64,000 nucleotides of DNA from Shouchella oshimensis (GCF_002019765.1 NZ_KV917380.1:424707-488706), one strand, 5' to 3'; counted from the first letter of the stretch, positions 16,714 to 25,981 are shown. The notes: generated by a model not told the origin, from the letters alone. Program-made: numbers and translations.

Positions 16714-17634
16714 TTATAAATCAAGGTGGCTACGCATTTCGTCTCGTACACGCGCTTTTTCTTCCTCACTTACAATGGCATACCATAAGCCGTCAATCGT
16801 CTGTCCTGTATAATTCACTTCAATTTGCTCCACTTGGTCAAGTGCATCAATATAGTCAGACTGGTAGGACCACATATCCCCTAATGCTAAATCAGTTCGA
16901 ACAGTAGAACCTAATACATCGAGAATATCCCCAGCTTTCGTAATCGAACTGAGGGAAGCAGCTTCATTCATTAATGCTTCGATTACATCCCGTTGTCGGT
17001 TGGCGCGTCCTGCATCGCCGCGAGGGTCGTCATAGCGCATGCGTGTATACTTTAGTGCTTCCTCCCCGTTCAATGCAATGGTTCCTTCAGGAAATTGAGA
17101 GCCATCCATTGTAAAGGAAAGATCATTGTAGACTTCAACTCCATTAAACGCATCAATAAGGCGAGTGAACCCTTCCATATTAATGCCGGCGTAGTGATCA
17201 ATAGGGATGTTAAACGCTTCTTCAATTGTGTTAATTAACATTTCTGCACCACCGTATGCGTGGGCATGGTTAATTTTTTCTGTTGTTCCTCTACCAACAA
17301 TGTCCACACGTGTATCACGCGGAATGGACAACATTTTCGTTGATCGTTCTGCTGGATTGAGTGTCATAACGATAATGGAATCTGAACGTCCAACGACATC
17401 TTCTTCGCGACCAGGTGTATGGTCAACGCCAGCTAGTAAAATGGAAATTGGTTCTCCTTCTTGAATTTCATTTTCACGAATAGGTGAAGACCCTTGACGA
17501 TCACCAAGTGGCTCATACATTTGATTAGCAGTTGTTCGTATATCATTAAAGATATAAAGGCCAACTCCAATGACGACTAAAAAAAGGATGCCAAAAATTA
17601 GTGCGGTTACTTTTAATGCCGTTTTTTTCTTCAT
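16714..17634 (-). CDS. LytR-CpsA-Psr (LCP) family glycopolymer ligase
   Basis: A 306-residue protein with one N-terminal transmembrane helix (about 8-28) and an extracytoplasmic LCP domain (about 62-250). Key residues: LLAGVDHTPG (62-71), the Asp/Arg-rich SDSIIVMTLNP, SIPRDTRVDI (about 102-111), INHAHAYGGAEMLI and KYTRMRYDD, with RANRQRDVI. LCP enzymes transfer undecaprenyl-linked teichoic acids or capsule to peptidoglycan. It diverges from the BY-kinase/exopolysaccharide operon, consistent with attaching that or another wall polymer. It may equally be a TagU-type wall teichoic acid ligase. Confidence 0.92.
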   Translation of the reverse strand: MKKKTALKVTALIFGILFLVVIGVGLYIFNDIRTTANQMYEPLGDRQGSSPIRENEIQEGEPISILLAGVDHTPGREEDVVGRSDSIIVMTLNPAERSTKMLSIPRDTRVDIVGRGTTEKINHAHAYGGAEMLINTIEEAFNIPIDHYAGINMEGFTRLIDAFNGVEVYNDLSFTMDGSQFPEGTIALNGEEALKYTRMRYDDPRGDAGRANRQRDVIEALMNEAASLSSITKAGDILDVLGSTVRTDLALGDMWSYQSDYIDALDQVEQIEVNYTGQTIDGLWYAIVSEEEKARVRDEMRSHLDL

Positions 17635-17916
17635 TTAAAAACGCCTTTCTACTATTAAAATGGTAAATATAACGATCTATGTATTCATTCTCTCTTATTA
17701 GAATAAAAGAAGCTGATCATAAGAACAAGAACATTTTGTTGTAATGTTTAGTGAAAAGTTCGCTTTCCTGGTCTACAAATACAACAGATGCGGTCTAATC
17801 CTGTATGAAACTGTAGAATTAGCAATAAAAATGACGATGATTTATCAATATTGTTAGTCAAATTATGATATAATTCGATTTGAGTTATGGGATATGTTTA
17901 GGAGGTTAGCGATTAG
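17635..17916. other. Divergent regulatory region
   Basis: A 282-base A+T-rich gap between the LCP gene and the polysaccharide operon. Apart from the extended -10 promoter reported separately and several T/A-rich tracts, I see no gene, riboswitch or clear operator. Confidence 0.5.
17866..17874 (+). promoter_or_regulatory. Extended -10 promoter of the BY-kinase operon
   Basis: TGATATAAT (TGn plus TATAAT) 42 bases before the start; the -35 is poor. Confidence 0.45.
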
Positions 17917-18615
17917 ATGGAAGAAACGATAAGTTTGAAAGAAATCTTTCAAACATTAAAACAACGCTGGAAATTGCTCGTTGCGATTCCGTTGTTAGCA
18001 ATGTTAGCTGGTACGTTAGTAAGTGTTTTTGTCCTTACTCCAAAATACGAACGTTCTGCAGAATTATTAATTTATCAAGCAGGTACAGAGGAAGGCGTAA
18101 CTCAAAACGATGTTCGAACAAGTTTAGAGCTCGTCGGTACATACACGCAGATTATTAAAAGTCCTCGTATTTTAAATGATGTGATTGAAAATGGAAACTT
18201 GGATTATAGTCTTAGTACACTTCAAAATATGGTGTCTGTGACAAATCAAAACAATTCCCAAGTGTTACTCGTAACGGTTGAAGCAGACAAGCCAGAGGAA
18301 GCAACAGCCATTGTAAATGAAATTTCTACTGTATTTGAAACGCAAATCCCAGATATTTTAAGCACAGATAATGTAACGATCTTATCAGAGGCTGTAGTTG
18401 GTGAAAATCCGTCACCATCAAGCCCTAATACGATTTTAAATATGGCGATTGCGTTTGTAGTTGGATTAATGGGAGCAGTAGGGTTAGCATTTTTACTTGA
18501 ATACTTAGATACAACAGTGAAATCAGAAAAGGATATTGAAAAGATCCTAGATCTGCCTGTTCTCGGCGTAGTCTCAACGATGGATGCTGTTGAACCGACG
18601 AGGAAATCGTCATAG
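17917..18615 (+). CDS. Wzz/YveK-type polysaccharide co-polymerase, BY-kinase adaptor (YwqC-like)
   Basis: A 232-residue membrane protein with helices at about 22-42 and 172-192 enclosing an extracytoplasmic Wzz domain; KYERSAELLIYQ follows the first helix and ENPSPSSPNTILN precedes the second (Pro-rich family motif). The short cytoplasmic tail activates the separate tyrosine kinase encoded next, the usual Firmicute split arrangement. AGGAGG 9 bases before the ATG. First gene of a three-gene operon. It controls chain length or kinase state for an exopolysaccharide whose synthesis genes are not in the window. Confidence 0.9.
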   Translation: MEETISLKEIFQTLKQRWKLLVAIPLLAMLAGTLVSVFVLTPKYERSAELLIYQAGTEEGVTQNDVRTSLELVGTYTQIIKSPRILNDVIENGNLDYSLSTLQNMVSVTNQNNSQVLLVTVEADKPEEATAIVNEISTVFETQIPDILSTDNVTILSEAVVGENPSPSSPNTILNMAIAFVVGLMGAVGLAFLLEYLDTTVKSEKDIEKILDLPVLGVVSTMDAVEPTRKSS

Positions 18616-18635
18616 CTTAAGAAAGTAGGTGACTT

Positions 18636-19331
18636 ATGGTCAGGTCAACTCGCACGAAAAAAGGTCAAGGACAAAAAAAACGCCAGCTTATTGCAGATGT
18701 AAATAAACACTCGCCAATAACGGAGCAATATCGGAATATCCGTACAAATATTGAATACTCTGCTATCGATACAGATATACATTCTCTTTTAATTACCTCT
18801 GCTGGTCCAGGAGAAGGGAAGTCAACGACTGCTTCTAACCTCGCAGTTGTTATGGGACAAAACGGACAACGTGTTTTATTAATTGATGCGGATATGAGAA
18901 AGCCTACCGCTCATTATACATTCAGCTTGATGAACACCCATGGTTTAACAAATGTACTAACAAGGCAGCAGAAGCTAGTGGATGTAGCACAGGAAACGTC
19001 CATTGAAAATGTTAGCCTATTAACGTGTGGACCAGTTCCGCCAAACCCAGCTGAGCTTTTAAACTCAAAAATGATGGAAATGGTTATTAAAGAAGCATGT
19101 GAGAACTTTGATATGGTTATCATTGATACGCCGCCCGTTATGGCTGTAGCAGATGCTCAAATTTTATCTAGTAAAGTGGATGGCACGATTATCGTGACAT
19201 CAAGTGGCAAAACAGACCGCGATCAGCTTGAGCAGACAAAAGGGAATCTAGTAAAAGCAAAAGCGAACATACTAGGTGTGGTACTTAACAACAAGCCAAT
19301 CGATCAGAATACGTATTACTATTATCAATAA
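18636..19331 (+). CDS. Bacterial tyrosine kinase (CpsD/CapB, YwqD-like)
   Basis: A 231-residue cytoplasmic BY-kinase. Walker A SAGPGEGKST (Lys62), Walker A' LLIDADMRKP (Asp84, Asp86), Walker B MVIIDTPP (Asp164), and a C-terminal tyrosine cluster YYYY at 227-230 for autophosphorylation. It needs the transmembrane adaptor encoded 20 bases upstream, and is dephosphorylated by the PHP phosphatase 20 bases downstream. Family substrates include UDP-glucose dehydrogenases, single-stranded DNA-binding proteins and polysaccharide enzymes. Confidence 0.94.
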   Translation: MVRSTRTKKGQGQKKRQLIADVNKHSPITEQYRNIRTNIEYSAIDTDIHSLLITSAGPGEGKSTTASNLAVVMGQNGQRVLLIDADMRKPTAHYTFSLMNTHGLTNVLTRQQKLVDVAQETSIENVSLLTCGPVPPNPAELLNSKMMEMVIKEACENFDMVIIDTPPVMAVADAQILSSKVDGTIIVTSSGKTDRDQLEQTKGNLVKAKANILGVVLNNKPIDQNTYYYYQ

Positions 19332-19351
19332 AGGAAAAAGGGGAGAGCTGG

Positions 19352-20125
19352 ATGATTGACATTCATAGCCATATCTTACCCGGGCTTGATGATGGGGCTA
19401 AGACAATTGAGGACAGTATCGCAATTGCAGAGCAAGCAGTAAGCGAAGGGATTACAGCAATGGTGGCAACACCTCATCATCAGCATCCGAATTTCACTCT
19501 GCTAGATGGATCGTTCTTACACGATGCGGTGGCGGAGTTAAATGACGAGCTAAACAAACAAGGTATACCTTTAACGGTTTTGGCCGGTCAGGAAATACGT
19601 TTGTATGGGGATGTGCTAAGCGACCTTGCGTCGGGTTCTAGCTTAAGTTTGGCAAACAGCAAATATGTTCTTGTGGAATTTCCTTCAAATGATATACCGG
19701 TTTATGCAACTCGTTTGTTCTATGAACTGGGTTCTCAAGGGTATATTCCAATTATTGCACACCCAGAGCGGAACAAGGTGATTATGGAATCGCCAAACAA
19801 ACTATATGAGCTCATTAAAAACGGTGCCCTCGCCCAGTTAACATCATCTAGTTTAACTGGATATTTTGGAAAAGAGATTCAAACGTTAAGCGAGCAACTC
19901 ATTGAAGCGAATCTTGTTCATGTCATTGCATCTGATGTTCATAATACATCGAATCGCACGTTACGAATGCAGGAAGCATATCAAGTTGTAGAAGATCGAT
20001 TTGGTTCTCAATTACTGTTTGAATACAAGGAAAATGCTCGCTTAATTGTTGAAAATAAGCATATTTACCTTGAGCCTCCTGAACGAGTTACAAAAAAAAG
20101 AAAGAAGTTATTTGGTTTGTTTTAA
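19352..20125 (+). CDS. PHP-domain tyrosine phosphatase (CpsB/YwqE-like)
   Basis: A 257-residue manganese-dependent phosphatase. Metal-binding motifs: MIDIHSHILPGLDDGA (residues 1-16), TPHH (about 41-44), Glu in GQEIRLYGD, IIAHPER (about 132-138) and ASDVHN (about 191-196). It removes phosphate from the BY-kinase and its substrates, opposing the preceding gene. GGGGAG precedes the ATG. Last gene of the operon, followed by a terminator. In the related B. subtilis ywqCDEF locus a ugd gene follows; it is missing here. Confidence 0.94.
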   Translation: MIDIHSHILPGLDDGAKTIEDSIAIAEQAVSEGITAMVATPHHQHPNFTLLDGSFLHDAVAELNDELNKQGIPLTVLAGQEIRLYGDVLSDLASGSSLSLANSKYVLVEFPSNDIPVYATRLFYELGSQGYIPIIAHPERNKVIMESPNKLYELIKNGALAQLTSSSLTGYFGKEIQTLSEQLIEANLVHVIASDVHNTSNRTLRMQEAYQVVEDRFGSQLLFEYKENARLIVENKHIYLEPPERVTKKRKKLFGLF

Positions 20126-20142
20126 GATCTCATTTGAGTTTG

Positions 20143-20171
20143 AGAAGCTCTATAGTAGAGTTTCTTTTTTT
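20143..20171 (+). terminator. Terminator of the BY-kinase operon
   Basis: AGAAGCTCTA-TAG-TAGAGTTTCT (one G-U pair) followed by TTTTTT. Confidence 0.85.
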
Positions 20172-20285
20172 ATATAAATAAAGTTTAGAATCTTTTAAAA
20201 ATAATTTGCTTGTTCGAGATGTGATTGCTAAAATAATAGAGAATCATAATGAAAGCGCAAACAATTAGAGAGGGGTTTTTGGCAA

Positions 20286-21896
20286 ATGATGAACACACCT
20301 TTAACCATTCCGCCAATGTTAGAACGCGCGGAGCGTTATTTCCCATCAAAGCAAGTAATCTCAAGAACATTGGATGACATGCATCGATTATCGTACAGGG
20401 AGATTGGTAGGCGCACAAGAGCTTTAGCCAGTGTGCTGACCGAGTTTGGTCTAAAGCGTGGAGAGCGTGTAGGGACGGTTGCATGGAATCATCATCGCCA
20501 TTTAGAAGCTTATTTTGCTGCCCCAGGTATAGGTGCTGTGTTGCATATGATTAATATGCGACTTTCCTCAGATCACCTCGTTTATGTGATCAATCATGCT
20601 GAAGATCGAATATTACTCATTGATGAAGACCTTTTACCGATTGTAGAAGCAGTGAAAGACCAATTGACATCTGTGCACACGTATATCGTTTTATCTGATA
20701 AAAAAGAAGTGCCTCATTCAACTCTTAAGCCTTTGTACTCGTACGAAGCGCTATTAGAGAAAGGGAATCCGAACTTTGCTTTTCTCGAAGATCTTGATGA
20801 AAATGAACCAGCAGCAATGTGCTACACATCTGCCACAACTGGAAAACCAAAGGGTGTGTTATATACACATAGAGGAATTACGCTTCATAGCCTGGTACAA
20901 GGTATGGTGGATACAACAGCTCTATCAGAAAACGATGTCTGTATGCCTGTAGTGCCAATGTTTCATGTTAATGCATGGGGTTTACCTTTTAGCGCCACTT
21001 TTTATGGCGCAACACAAGTTCTCCCGGGACCTCAGTTTACACCCCAACTGCTTGCAGAATTAATTGAAAGTGAAAACGTTACCTTTACAGGAGGCGTACC
21101 GACAATTTGGCTAGGTCTCTTACAAGTCATTGAAAAAGGAAATTATGATTTAAGCAGTCTTAGAGCGGTCATATGCGGAGGTTCAGCAGCTCCTAGAAGT
21201 ATGATTGAACGTTTCGAGAAAACATTAAACGTCCCGTTCTTTCATGCTTACGGAATGACTGAAACTTCCCCTATCGTTTCTTACGCTCGCTTAAAAAGTT
21301 ACCAACACAGCTGGTCAGAGGAAGAGCGGTACCAAATAAGATCAAAGCAAGGAATGGCTGTTCCACTTATAGACATAAAAGGGGTGAACGAAAACGGGGA
21401 GATCGCTTGGAATGGGAAGGAAATGGGCGAGCTGCTTATACGTGGTCCGTGGGTAGCTGACCACTACCACGAGGATGAGCGAAGCCAAGAAGCTTTTCGT
21501 AATGGCTGGCTTCACACTGGGGACGTTGTGACAATTGATGAAGAAGGCGCTATTAAAATTGTTGATCGAACAAAAGATTTAATTAAAAGTGGTGGCGAAT
21601 GGATCTCTTCTGTTGATTTAGAAAACGCTATTATGGGACACGAAGCTGTACTTGAAGCGGCGGTTGTATCCGTTCCTCACGAGAGATGGCAGGAGCGTCC
21701 TGTAGCGTGTGTTGTATTAAAAGAAGGTCATGTAGTAACGAAGGAAGAATTGAATGAATACTTAGCTACTCAATTTTCAAAATGGTGGTTGCCTGATGAT
21801 GTTCTCTTTATGAAACAGCTTCCGCGCACATCAGTAGGTAAGTTTTTAAAGCGGGCATTGCGTGAACAAATAGTAGGCGCAAAAAAGGAATCATGA
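20286..21896 (+). CDS. Long-chain fatty-acid--CoA ligase (AMP-binding)
   Basis: A 536-residue adenylate-forming enzyme of the usual length. P-loop-like YTSATTGKPKGV (about 179-190), HAYGMTETSPIV (about 319-330, A5 motif), GWLHTGDVVTID (A7, about 400-411), VDRTKDLIKSGGEWIS (A8, about 417-432) and the C-terminal lysine in RTSVGKFLKR. The GGEWISS form is typical of long/medium-chain acyl-CoA ligases. It activates a fatty acid with ATP and CoA in the cytoplasm. GAGAGGGG lies 10 bases before the first ATG; the second ATG (next codon) is equally possible. It is a single gene without adjacent beta-oxidation partners. Confidence 0.9.
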   Translation: MMNTPLTIPPMLERAERYFPSKQVISRTLDDMHRLSYREIGRRTRALASVLTEFGLKRGERVGTVAWNHHRHLEAYFAAPGIGAVLHMINMRLSSDHLVYVINHAEDRILLIDEDLLPIVEAVKDQLTSVHTYIVLSDKKEVPHSTLKPLYSYEALLEKGNPNFAFLEDLDENEPAAMCYTSATTGKPKGVLYTHRGITLHSLVQGMVDTTALSENDVCMPVVPMFHVNAWGLPFSATFYGATQVLPGPQFTPQLLAELIESENVTFTGGVPTIWLGLLQVIEKGNYDLSSLRAVICGGSAAPRSMIERFEKTLNVPFFHAYGMTETSPIVSYARLKSYQHSWSEEERYQIRSKQGMAVPLIDIKGVNENGEIAWNGKEMGELLIRGPWVADHYHEDERSQEAFRNGWLHTGDVVTIDEEGAIKIVDRTKDLIKSGGEWISSVDLENAIMGHEAVLEAAVVSVPHERWQERPVACVVLKEGHVVTKEELNEYLATQFSKWWLPDDVLFMKQLPRTSVGKFLKRALREQIVGAKKES

Positions 21897-21922
21897 AGGC
21901 AATCTTACGATTGTCTTTTTTT
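21897..21922 (+). terminator. Terminator after the acyl-CoA ligase
   Basis: AGGCAATC-TTAC-GATTGTCT then TTTTTT. Confidence 0.8.
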
Positions 21923-22045
21923 GATTAACTGTACGTTAGGATCGCTTCTCTCCACCTCCTATGACATCTCATGGTACACTAAAAAGAGAGGGGAGGAGGA
22001 TGCGCAATAAACAAAAGTCGGCATTATCTTATGGGAGAGAAACGT

Positions 22046-23596
22046 ATGACGATAAGAACCCGTGTCTTACTCGTATTCTCTATTCTTGTCGCCATTCTTA
22101 TCTCATTATTCACACTTGTTCACGCTTATTTTGAAAGCGTTAACTTAAATCAAGAATATAAACAATTATCAAGACAAACCGCCAATGCCCTCTCGTTCAT
22201 GCCTGCATTAGCGAACGCTTTACATGAAAACGATGTAAGTGAAGTGCAAGGTATTATTGATCGTGTACGACTTCAAGCAAATAATCCGATAGTCTTTGTC
22301 CTTGATCATAACGGTAAAGATATGTTGTCTGGAAAGGAAGATGAGACACGCCATAGTTTGCAGGCGACACTTGTATTTGGGTCATATCGGACAGAGCGAA
22401 CGATTGTACATGGAGAAGAAGTCATCCAAACAACAGCCCCAATCTATGATCAACTAGGTGATGCAGAACAACTAATAGGAGCTGTTCGAGTATCTTATCC
22501 ATTAGAGAGTATACACGAGGTGTTATATGAACGTCTTTGGCGTAATGCGTTGGTCGGCCTAGCTGGATTGGTATTAAGTTTACTTTGTGCAGGAATCATT
22601 TCATCAAGTATACAGCGTGATACATTCGGTCACGAGCCTGCTCTTATTGCAACGCTTTATAAAGAAAGAGAAGCTTTACTTCAGTCCCTAAATGAGGGTA
22701 TTTGTGCTGTAAATGAACATGGCGATGTTACATTGTTTAACCCGGCAGCCGCTTTTATCTTATCTGCTGACGAGGCGAATAAAGACGTTTTGCATAAGCT
22801 AGGATTGTTTGAGTCTTTACATAAAGGTCAATCGCTCTTTGATGATATGCGGAACATTAGTGGAAAATCGCTAGTAGTGAATTGTCACCCTATATACGAA
22901 AACAAAAAAAGGGTTGGCGCTATTTGTAGTTTTAGAGATTTTACAGAGATGAAGCAAGTGAAAGAAACGATGGCGCAAATGCAGGCACAGTCTGATGGTT
23001 TAAGAGCTCAGACCCATGAGTTCCGCAATAAATTATATGTGTTAATGGGGCTTTTACAGCTTGGAAAGCAAGAAGAGGCGCTGTCGTTTATTGTGAATGA
23101 AACAAGTGTACAACGGACCCAGACCATTCCGCTTTTTCAAAAAATCACGGACGTCGGAGTACAGGCACTTTTACTTGCAAAAATGGCAAGAGCAGCAGAA
23201 AAACATGTTCATTTGTCGATAGAGGAGTCTAGTGAATTGCATACGATTGAGCGAATCCCTATAGCGGATTTGTCGACAATCATTGGAAATGTGCTAGATA
23301 ACGCGATTGAAGCAGTGGTACACACTGAAAAGAAAGACGTGCTCTTTTTTGCAAGTGACGCAGGGGATGAATGGGTTATTGATATTTATGATAGTGGAAA
23401 AGGTTTTAAAGAAAACCAGAAGCATTTTCTTCAACCAGGTGTATCAACAAAAGGTGAAGGACGAGGATTTGGTCTTTCGAATGTTCAGCAAGCATTGAAG
23501 AAGTGGAACGGTGTGATGGAAATCGATGGCTTGCCTCATGTGGGAGGTACAGTTGTTTCGATCTATATTCCAAAAACAGAAGGGGATAAGAGATGA
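22046..23596 (+). CDS. Sensor histidine kinase, CitA/DcuS family
   Basis: A 516-residue membrane sensor. Transmembrane helix about 7-28, extracytoplasmic PAS-like ligand domain (about 30-160), second helix (about 168-188), cytoplasmic PAS (about 198-295), then the phosphoacceptor His324 in THEFRNKLYVLMGLLQL, the SpoB-type H-box of citrate/C4-dicarboxylate sensors, and an ATPase domain with NVLDNAIEAV and GEGRGFGLSNVQ. The ATG at 22046 is chosen because GGGAGAG is 5-6 bases upstream; the ATG 15 bases earlier lies on top of that site. It overlaps the response regulator by 4 bases. Context suggests it senses a tri- or dicarboxylate and turns on the TctCBA genes that follow. Confidence 0.92.
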   Translation: MTIRTRVLLVFSILVAILISLFTLVHAYFESVNLNQEYKQLSRQTANALSFMPALANALHENDVSEVQGIIDRVRLQANNPIVFVLDHNGKDMLSGKEDETRHSLQATLVFGSYRTERTIVHGEEVIQTTAPIYDQLGDAEQLIGAVRVSYPLESIHEVLYERLWRNALVGLAGLVLSLLCAGIISSSIQRDTFGHEPALIATLYKEREALLQSLNEGICAVNEHGDVTLFNPAAAFILSADEANKDVLHKLGLFESLHKGQSLFDDMRNISGKSLVVNCHPIYENKKRVGAICSFRDFTEMKQVKETMAQMQAQSDGLRAQTHEFRNKLYVLMGLLQLGKQEEALSFIVNETSVQRTQTIPLFQKITDVGVQALLLAKMARAAEKHVHLSIEESSELHTIERIPIADLSTIIGNVLDNAIEAVVHTEKKDVLFFASDAGDEWVIDIYDSGKGFKENQKHFLQPGVSTKGEGRGFGLSNVQQALKKWNGVMEIDGLPHVGGTVVSIYIPKTEGDKR

Positions 23597-24285
23597 ATGT
23601 ATTAATAGCAGAAGACGACTATCGGCTAGTGATGATTCACTCAGAATATGTCCTAGCATGTAGTGGTTTTCATTTAGTAGGCTATGTCCTAAATGGACAG
23701 GAATTGTTTAAGCGACTTGATGAAGAAGAGCACGTCGATTTATTGCTTCTAGATTTGTATTTTCCTGATATTGAGAGGGTTGAACTACTACAAGATATAC
23801 GAAGAAAATACCCGAAGTTAGATATACTCATTATTTCTGCATCAGATGACATGGCTATTCTTCAACAGGCTAAACGATGTGGGGTGTTTGCTTTTTTACA
23901 AAAGCCAGTAGATGCAGCATTGTTTAAACAAACGTTGGAAGCGTATGCGGCGCAACAATCTTTTTTTAACCGTCCTTACGCGACATTTTCTAACGAAGAT
24001 GGAGCACGGGTGTTAGGTGGTAGTCTGTCGTTAAAGGCTGCTTCGACCCTACATCCAGACTTACCTTCCGGAATTGATGCGATCACGCTTCAACGGGTGT
24101 ATGATTTACTTCATCAATCGGAAGAAGGGTTAACGATTGAAAAAACCTGTGAGGAGCTCGGTGTGTCTCGGACAACAGCAAGGCGATACTTAGAGCATCT
24201 TGTAAGAGAGGACACTAGTTACACACAGTTAAGCTATGGAGAGATCGGTAGACCTGAGCGGCGGTATCGATTGAAACATCCCTAA
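23593..24285 (+). CDS. Response regulator, CitT/DcuR family
   Basis: A 230-residue regulator. Receiver domain 1-120 with acidic pocket EDD (7-9), phosphoacceptor Asp54 (LLLDLYFPD) and Lys in LQKP (about 103). C-terminal winged-helix/HTH (about 160-225): TIEKTCEELGVSRTTARRYLEHL is the CitT/CitB-type DNA-binding helix pair. The start overlaps the kinase stop by four bases. The likely target is the promoter of tctC, 244 bases downstream after a terminator. Confidence 0.92.
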   Translation: MNVLIAEDDYRLVMIHSEYVLACSGFHLVGYVLNGQELFKRLDEEEHVDLLLLDLYFPDIERVELLQDIRRKYPKLDILIISASDDMAILQQAKRCGVFAFLQKPVDAALFKQTLEAYAAQQSFFNRPYATFSNEDGARVLGGSLSLKAASTLHPDLPSGIDAITLQRVYDLLHQSEEGLTIEKTCEELGVSRTTARRYLEHLVREDTSYTQLSYGEIGRPERRYRLKHP

Positions 24286-24324
24286 GAGCTTTGTGACAAA
24301 ACTTGTTCCTTACTTGTATTAATG

Positions 24325-24368
24325 ACGTTTGCGTGGATGCTATGCATCCTAGTCGCGAACGTTTTTTA
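24325..24368 (+). terminator. Terminator after the two-component system
   Basis: ACGTTTGCG...CGCGAACGT outer stem and GGATGC-TAT-GCATCC inner stem, then TTTTTTATTTT. Confidence 0.8.
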
Positions 24369-24497
24369 TTTTCTGTACTAGGGCTTCTTATCGCCGTGAA
24401 CAGAAAGGACGAAATGACTGAAAAAGATATAAAGAATGTTAAAGATGTATGCTTGTTTTAAGAAACACGTGCATGCTATAGTGCATAAATAGTTAAA

Positions 24498-24513
24498 TTG
24501 AAAGCGGTTACTT
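24498..24513 (+). promoter_or_regulatory. cre site (CcpA) before tctC
   Basis: TTGAAAGCGGTTACTT fits the catabolite-responsive consensus WTGNAANCGNWNNCAW except at one of the last bases. It lies just before the ribosome binding site, a position for repression. Confidence 0.6.
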
Positions 24514-24528
24514 TCAGGGGGGATCGAG

Positions 24529-25497
24529 ATGAAAAAATGGGTATTGGCATGTTCGATAATCGTTTTGATTGGATGTTCAACAGATGTAGAATCAAGTGCG
24601 CACTTTCCAGGTCGGACAGTTGAAATTATTGCTTCTGCAACGCCAGGAGGGGGATGGGATATGACGGCACGTTCCATACAACGCTCGCTCGTAAGTGATG
24701 GACTTCTAGAAGAAAGTATCACTGTTTTAAATAAACCTGGTGGAGGTGGTGAGGTAGGCTGGCAATACCTTAACCAGCAAGACAGTCATTATGCAGCGGT
24801 AAATTCCAGTTTGTTAATTACGAGTAATCTGCTCGGGCAAAGTGATTTATCGTACGAAGATTTTACTCCCCTTGCGATGCTCTCGACAGAATGGCTTGCC
24901 ATAGCATCTAGGTCTGACGCCCCATTTGAAAACGGTGCGGAAGTGATGCAGAAATTAAAAGAGAACCCTACTTCGCTGACAATTGGTGTTAGTCCTTCAC
25001 TTGGTTCAGGTAACCATTTGGCTTTTGTTCAAGCAGCTGTTGCATACGGTGTTGACCCTACGGAGCTACAATTCCTTGTTTATAGTAGTGGTGGGGATAT
25101 TATGAATGCTTTGTTAGGCGGACACATTGATATTGCAACAAATTCAGTGTCTGGGTTTGCTGAACAGTATCAAGTTGGAGAGGTTTCCATTTTAGCGATT
25201 ACATCGGAAGAGCGACTGGATGCATTTCCAGACGTCCCGACGCGGACAGAAATGGGAGCAGAGATGGTTTTCCCGCACTGGCGTGGAATTATGGGACCAT
25301 CAGAAATGGCTGATGAAGAGGTGGCACAATGGGATGAATGGCTCGCCTCAATGGTAGAAACAGAGGAATGGAATACCATTCTTGAAAATAATGACTTAGA
25401 TGCTTTTTATATGAACAGTCAAGAAACGATTGCATTCATGGAAGAGCAAGCAACATTTTTTGAAGAAATCATTGTGGACTCAGGTCTCGCACCTTAA
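24529..25497 (+). CDS. tctC: Tripartite tricarboxylate transporter substrate-binding protein TctC
   Basis: A 322-residue lipoprotein (signal about 1-16, lipobox LIGC). Bug-family solute receptor: PGRTVEIIASATPGGGWDMTARSI (residues about 29-50) with the GGxxD ligand loop, VLNKPGGGGEVGW (about 66-78) and SSGGDIMNALLGGHIDIATNS (about 184-204). It captures citrate or another tri/dicarboxylate outside the cell and delivers it to TctAB. GGGGGGATCGAG lies before the ATG. First gene of tctCBA, with a cre site and an adjacent citrate-type two-component system. Exact substrate not determined. Confidence 0.92.
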   Translation: MKKWVLACSIIVLIGCSTDVESSAHFPGRTVEIIASATPGGGWDMTARSIQRSLVSDGLLEESITVLNKPGGGGEVGWQYLNQQDSHYAAVNSSLLITSNLLGQSDLSYEDFTPLAMLSTEWLAIASRSDAPFENGAEVMQKLKENPTSLTIGVSPSLGSGNHLAFVQAAVAYGVDPTELQFLVYSSGGDIMNALLGGHIDIATNSVSGFAEQYQVGEVSILAITSEERLDAFPDVPTRTEMGAEMVFPHWRGIMGPSEMADEEVAQWDEWLASMVETEEWNTILENNDLDAFYMNSQETIAFMEEQATFFEEIIVDSGLAP

Positions 25498-25512
25498 TGA
25501 GGAGGGGAACAT

Positions 25513-25977
25513 ATGCAGGTCGTTCGATTATCCATGCCACTATTTTTTATTGTATTGAGCGTGGCTTACGCGCTCTTAATCTTACAACTACCACAAGCAA
25601 CATTGGGAGATCCGTTAGCACCGATTTATTTTCCACTTGCCATTTGTATCGGACTATTTTTGTTTGCCATCATTGATTTAATTCAAGTTTTGAAGGAAAA
25701 AGGGGACCATGCGACAGAGGATTTACAGCTACTCGTTCAAAAATCAACACTGTTAACGATCGGCGTCGTCATTTTACTCTGTATAGCGTATACGTTGTTG
25801 TTTGATTTTGCAGGTTTTCTGCTATCTACCATTCTATTTTTAGTTGCTTTGCTTTTTTATTTAAACGGTTTAAAGAAGTGGCTTATGAATGTACTTGTGA
25901 CAGGCATTGTCTCGTTCAGCACATGGTTTATTTTTAGTGATTTGCTTGAAATTAGTTTGCCGGGATTTGGAGGGTAA
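25513..25977 (+). CDS. tctB: Tripartite tricarboxylate transporter small membrane subunit TctB
   Basis: A 154-residue protein with four transmembrane helices (about 7-25, 40-60, 77-97 and 104-145 as two), the expected size and topology of TctB. Sequence is poorly conserved in the family; placement between tctC (15 bases upstream) and tctA (4 bases downstream) makes the call firm. It assists TctA in solute uptake driven by an ion gradient. AGGAGGGGAA precedes the ATG by 5 bases. Confidence 0.88.
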   Translation: MQVVRLSMPLFFIVLSVAYALLILQLPQATLGDPLAPIYFPLAICIGLFLFAIIDLIQVLKEKGDHATEDLQLLVQKSTLLTIGVVILLCIAYTLLFDFAGFLLSTILFLVALLFYLNGLKKWLMNVLVTGIVSFSTWFIFSDLLEISLPGFGG

Positions 25978-25981
25978 AGGC

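Noticed and set aside
21999-22130. Short frame starting ATGCGCAATAAAC with a purine-rich run just upstream of the sensor kinase
   Set aside because: The ribosome site touches the start codon and the frame overlaps the kinase signal helix; a kinase start with good spacing exists at 22046.
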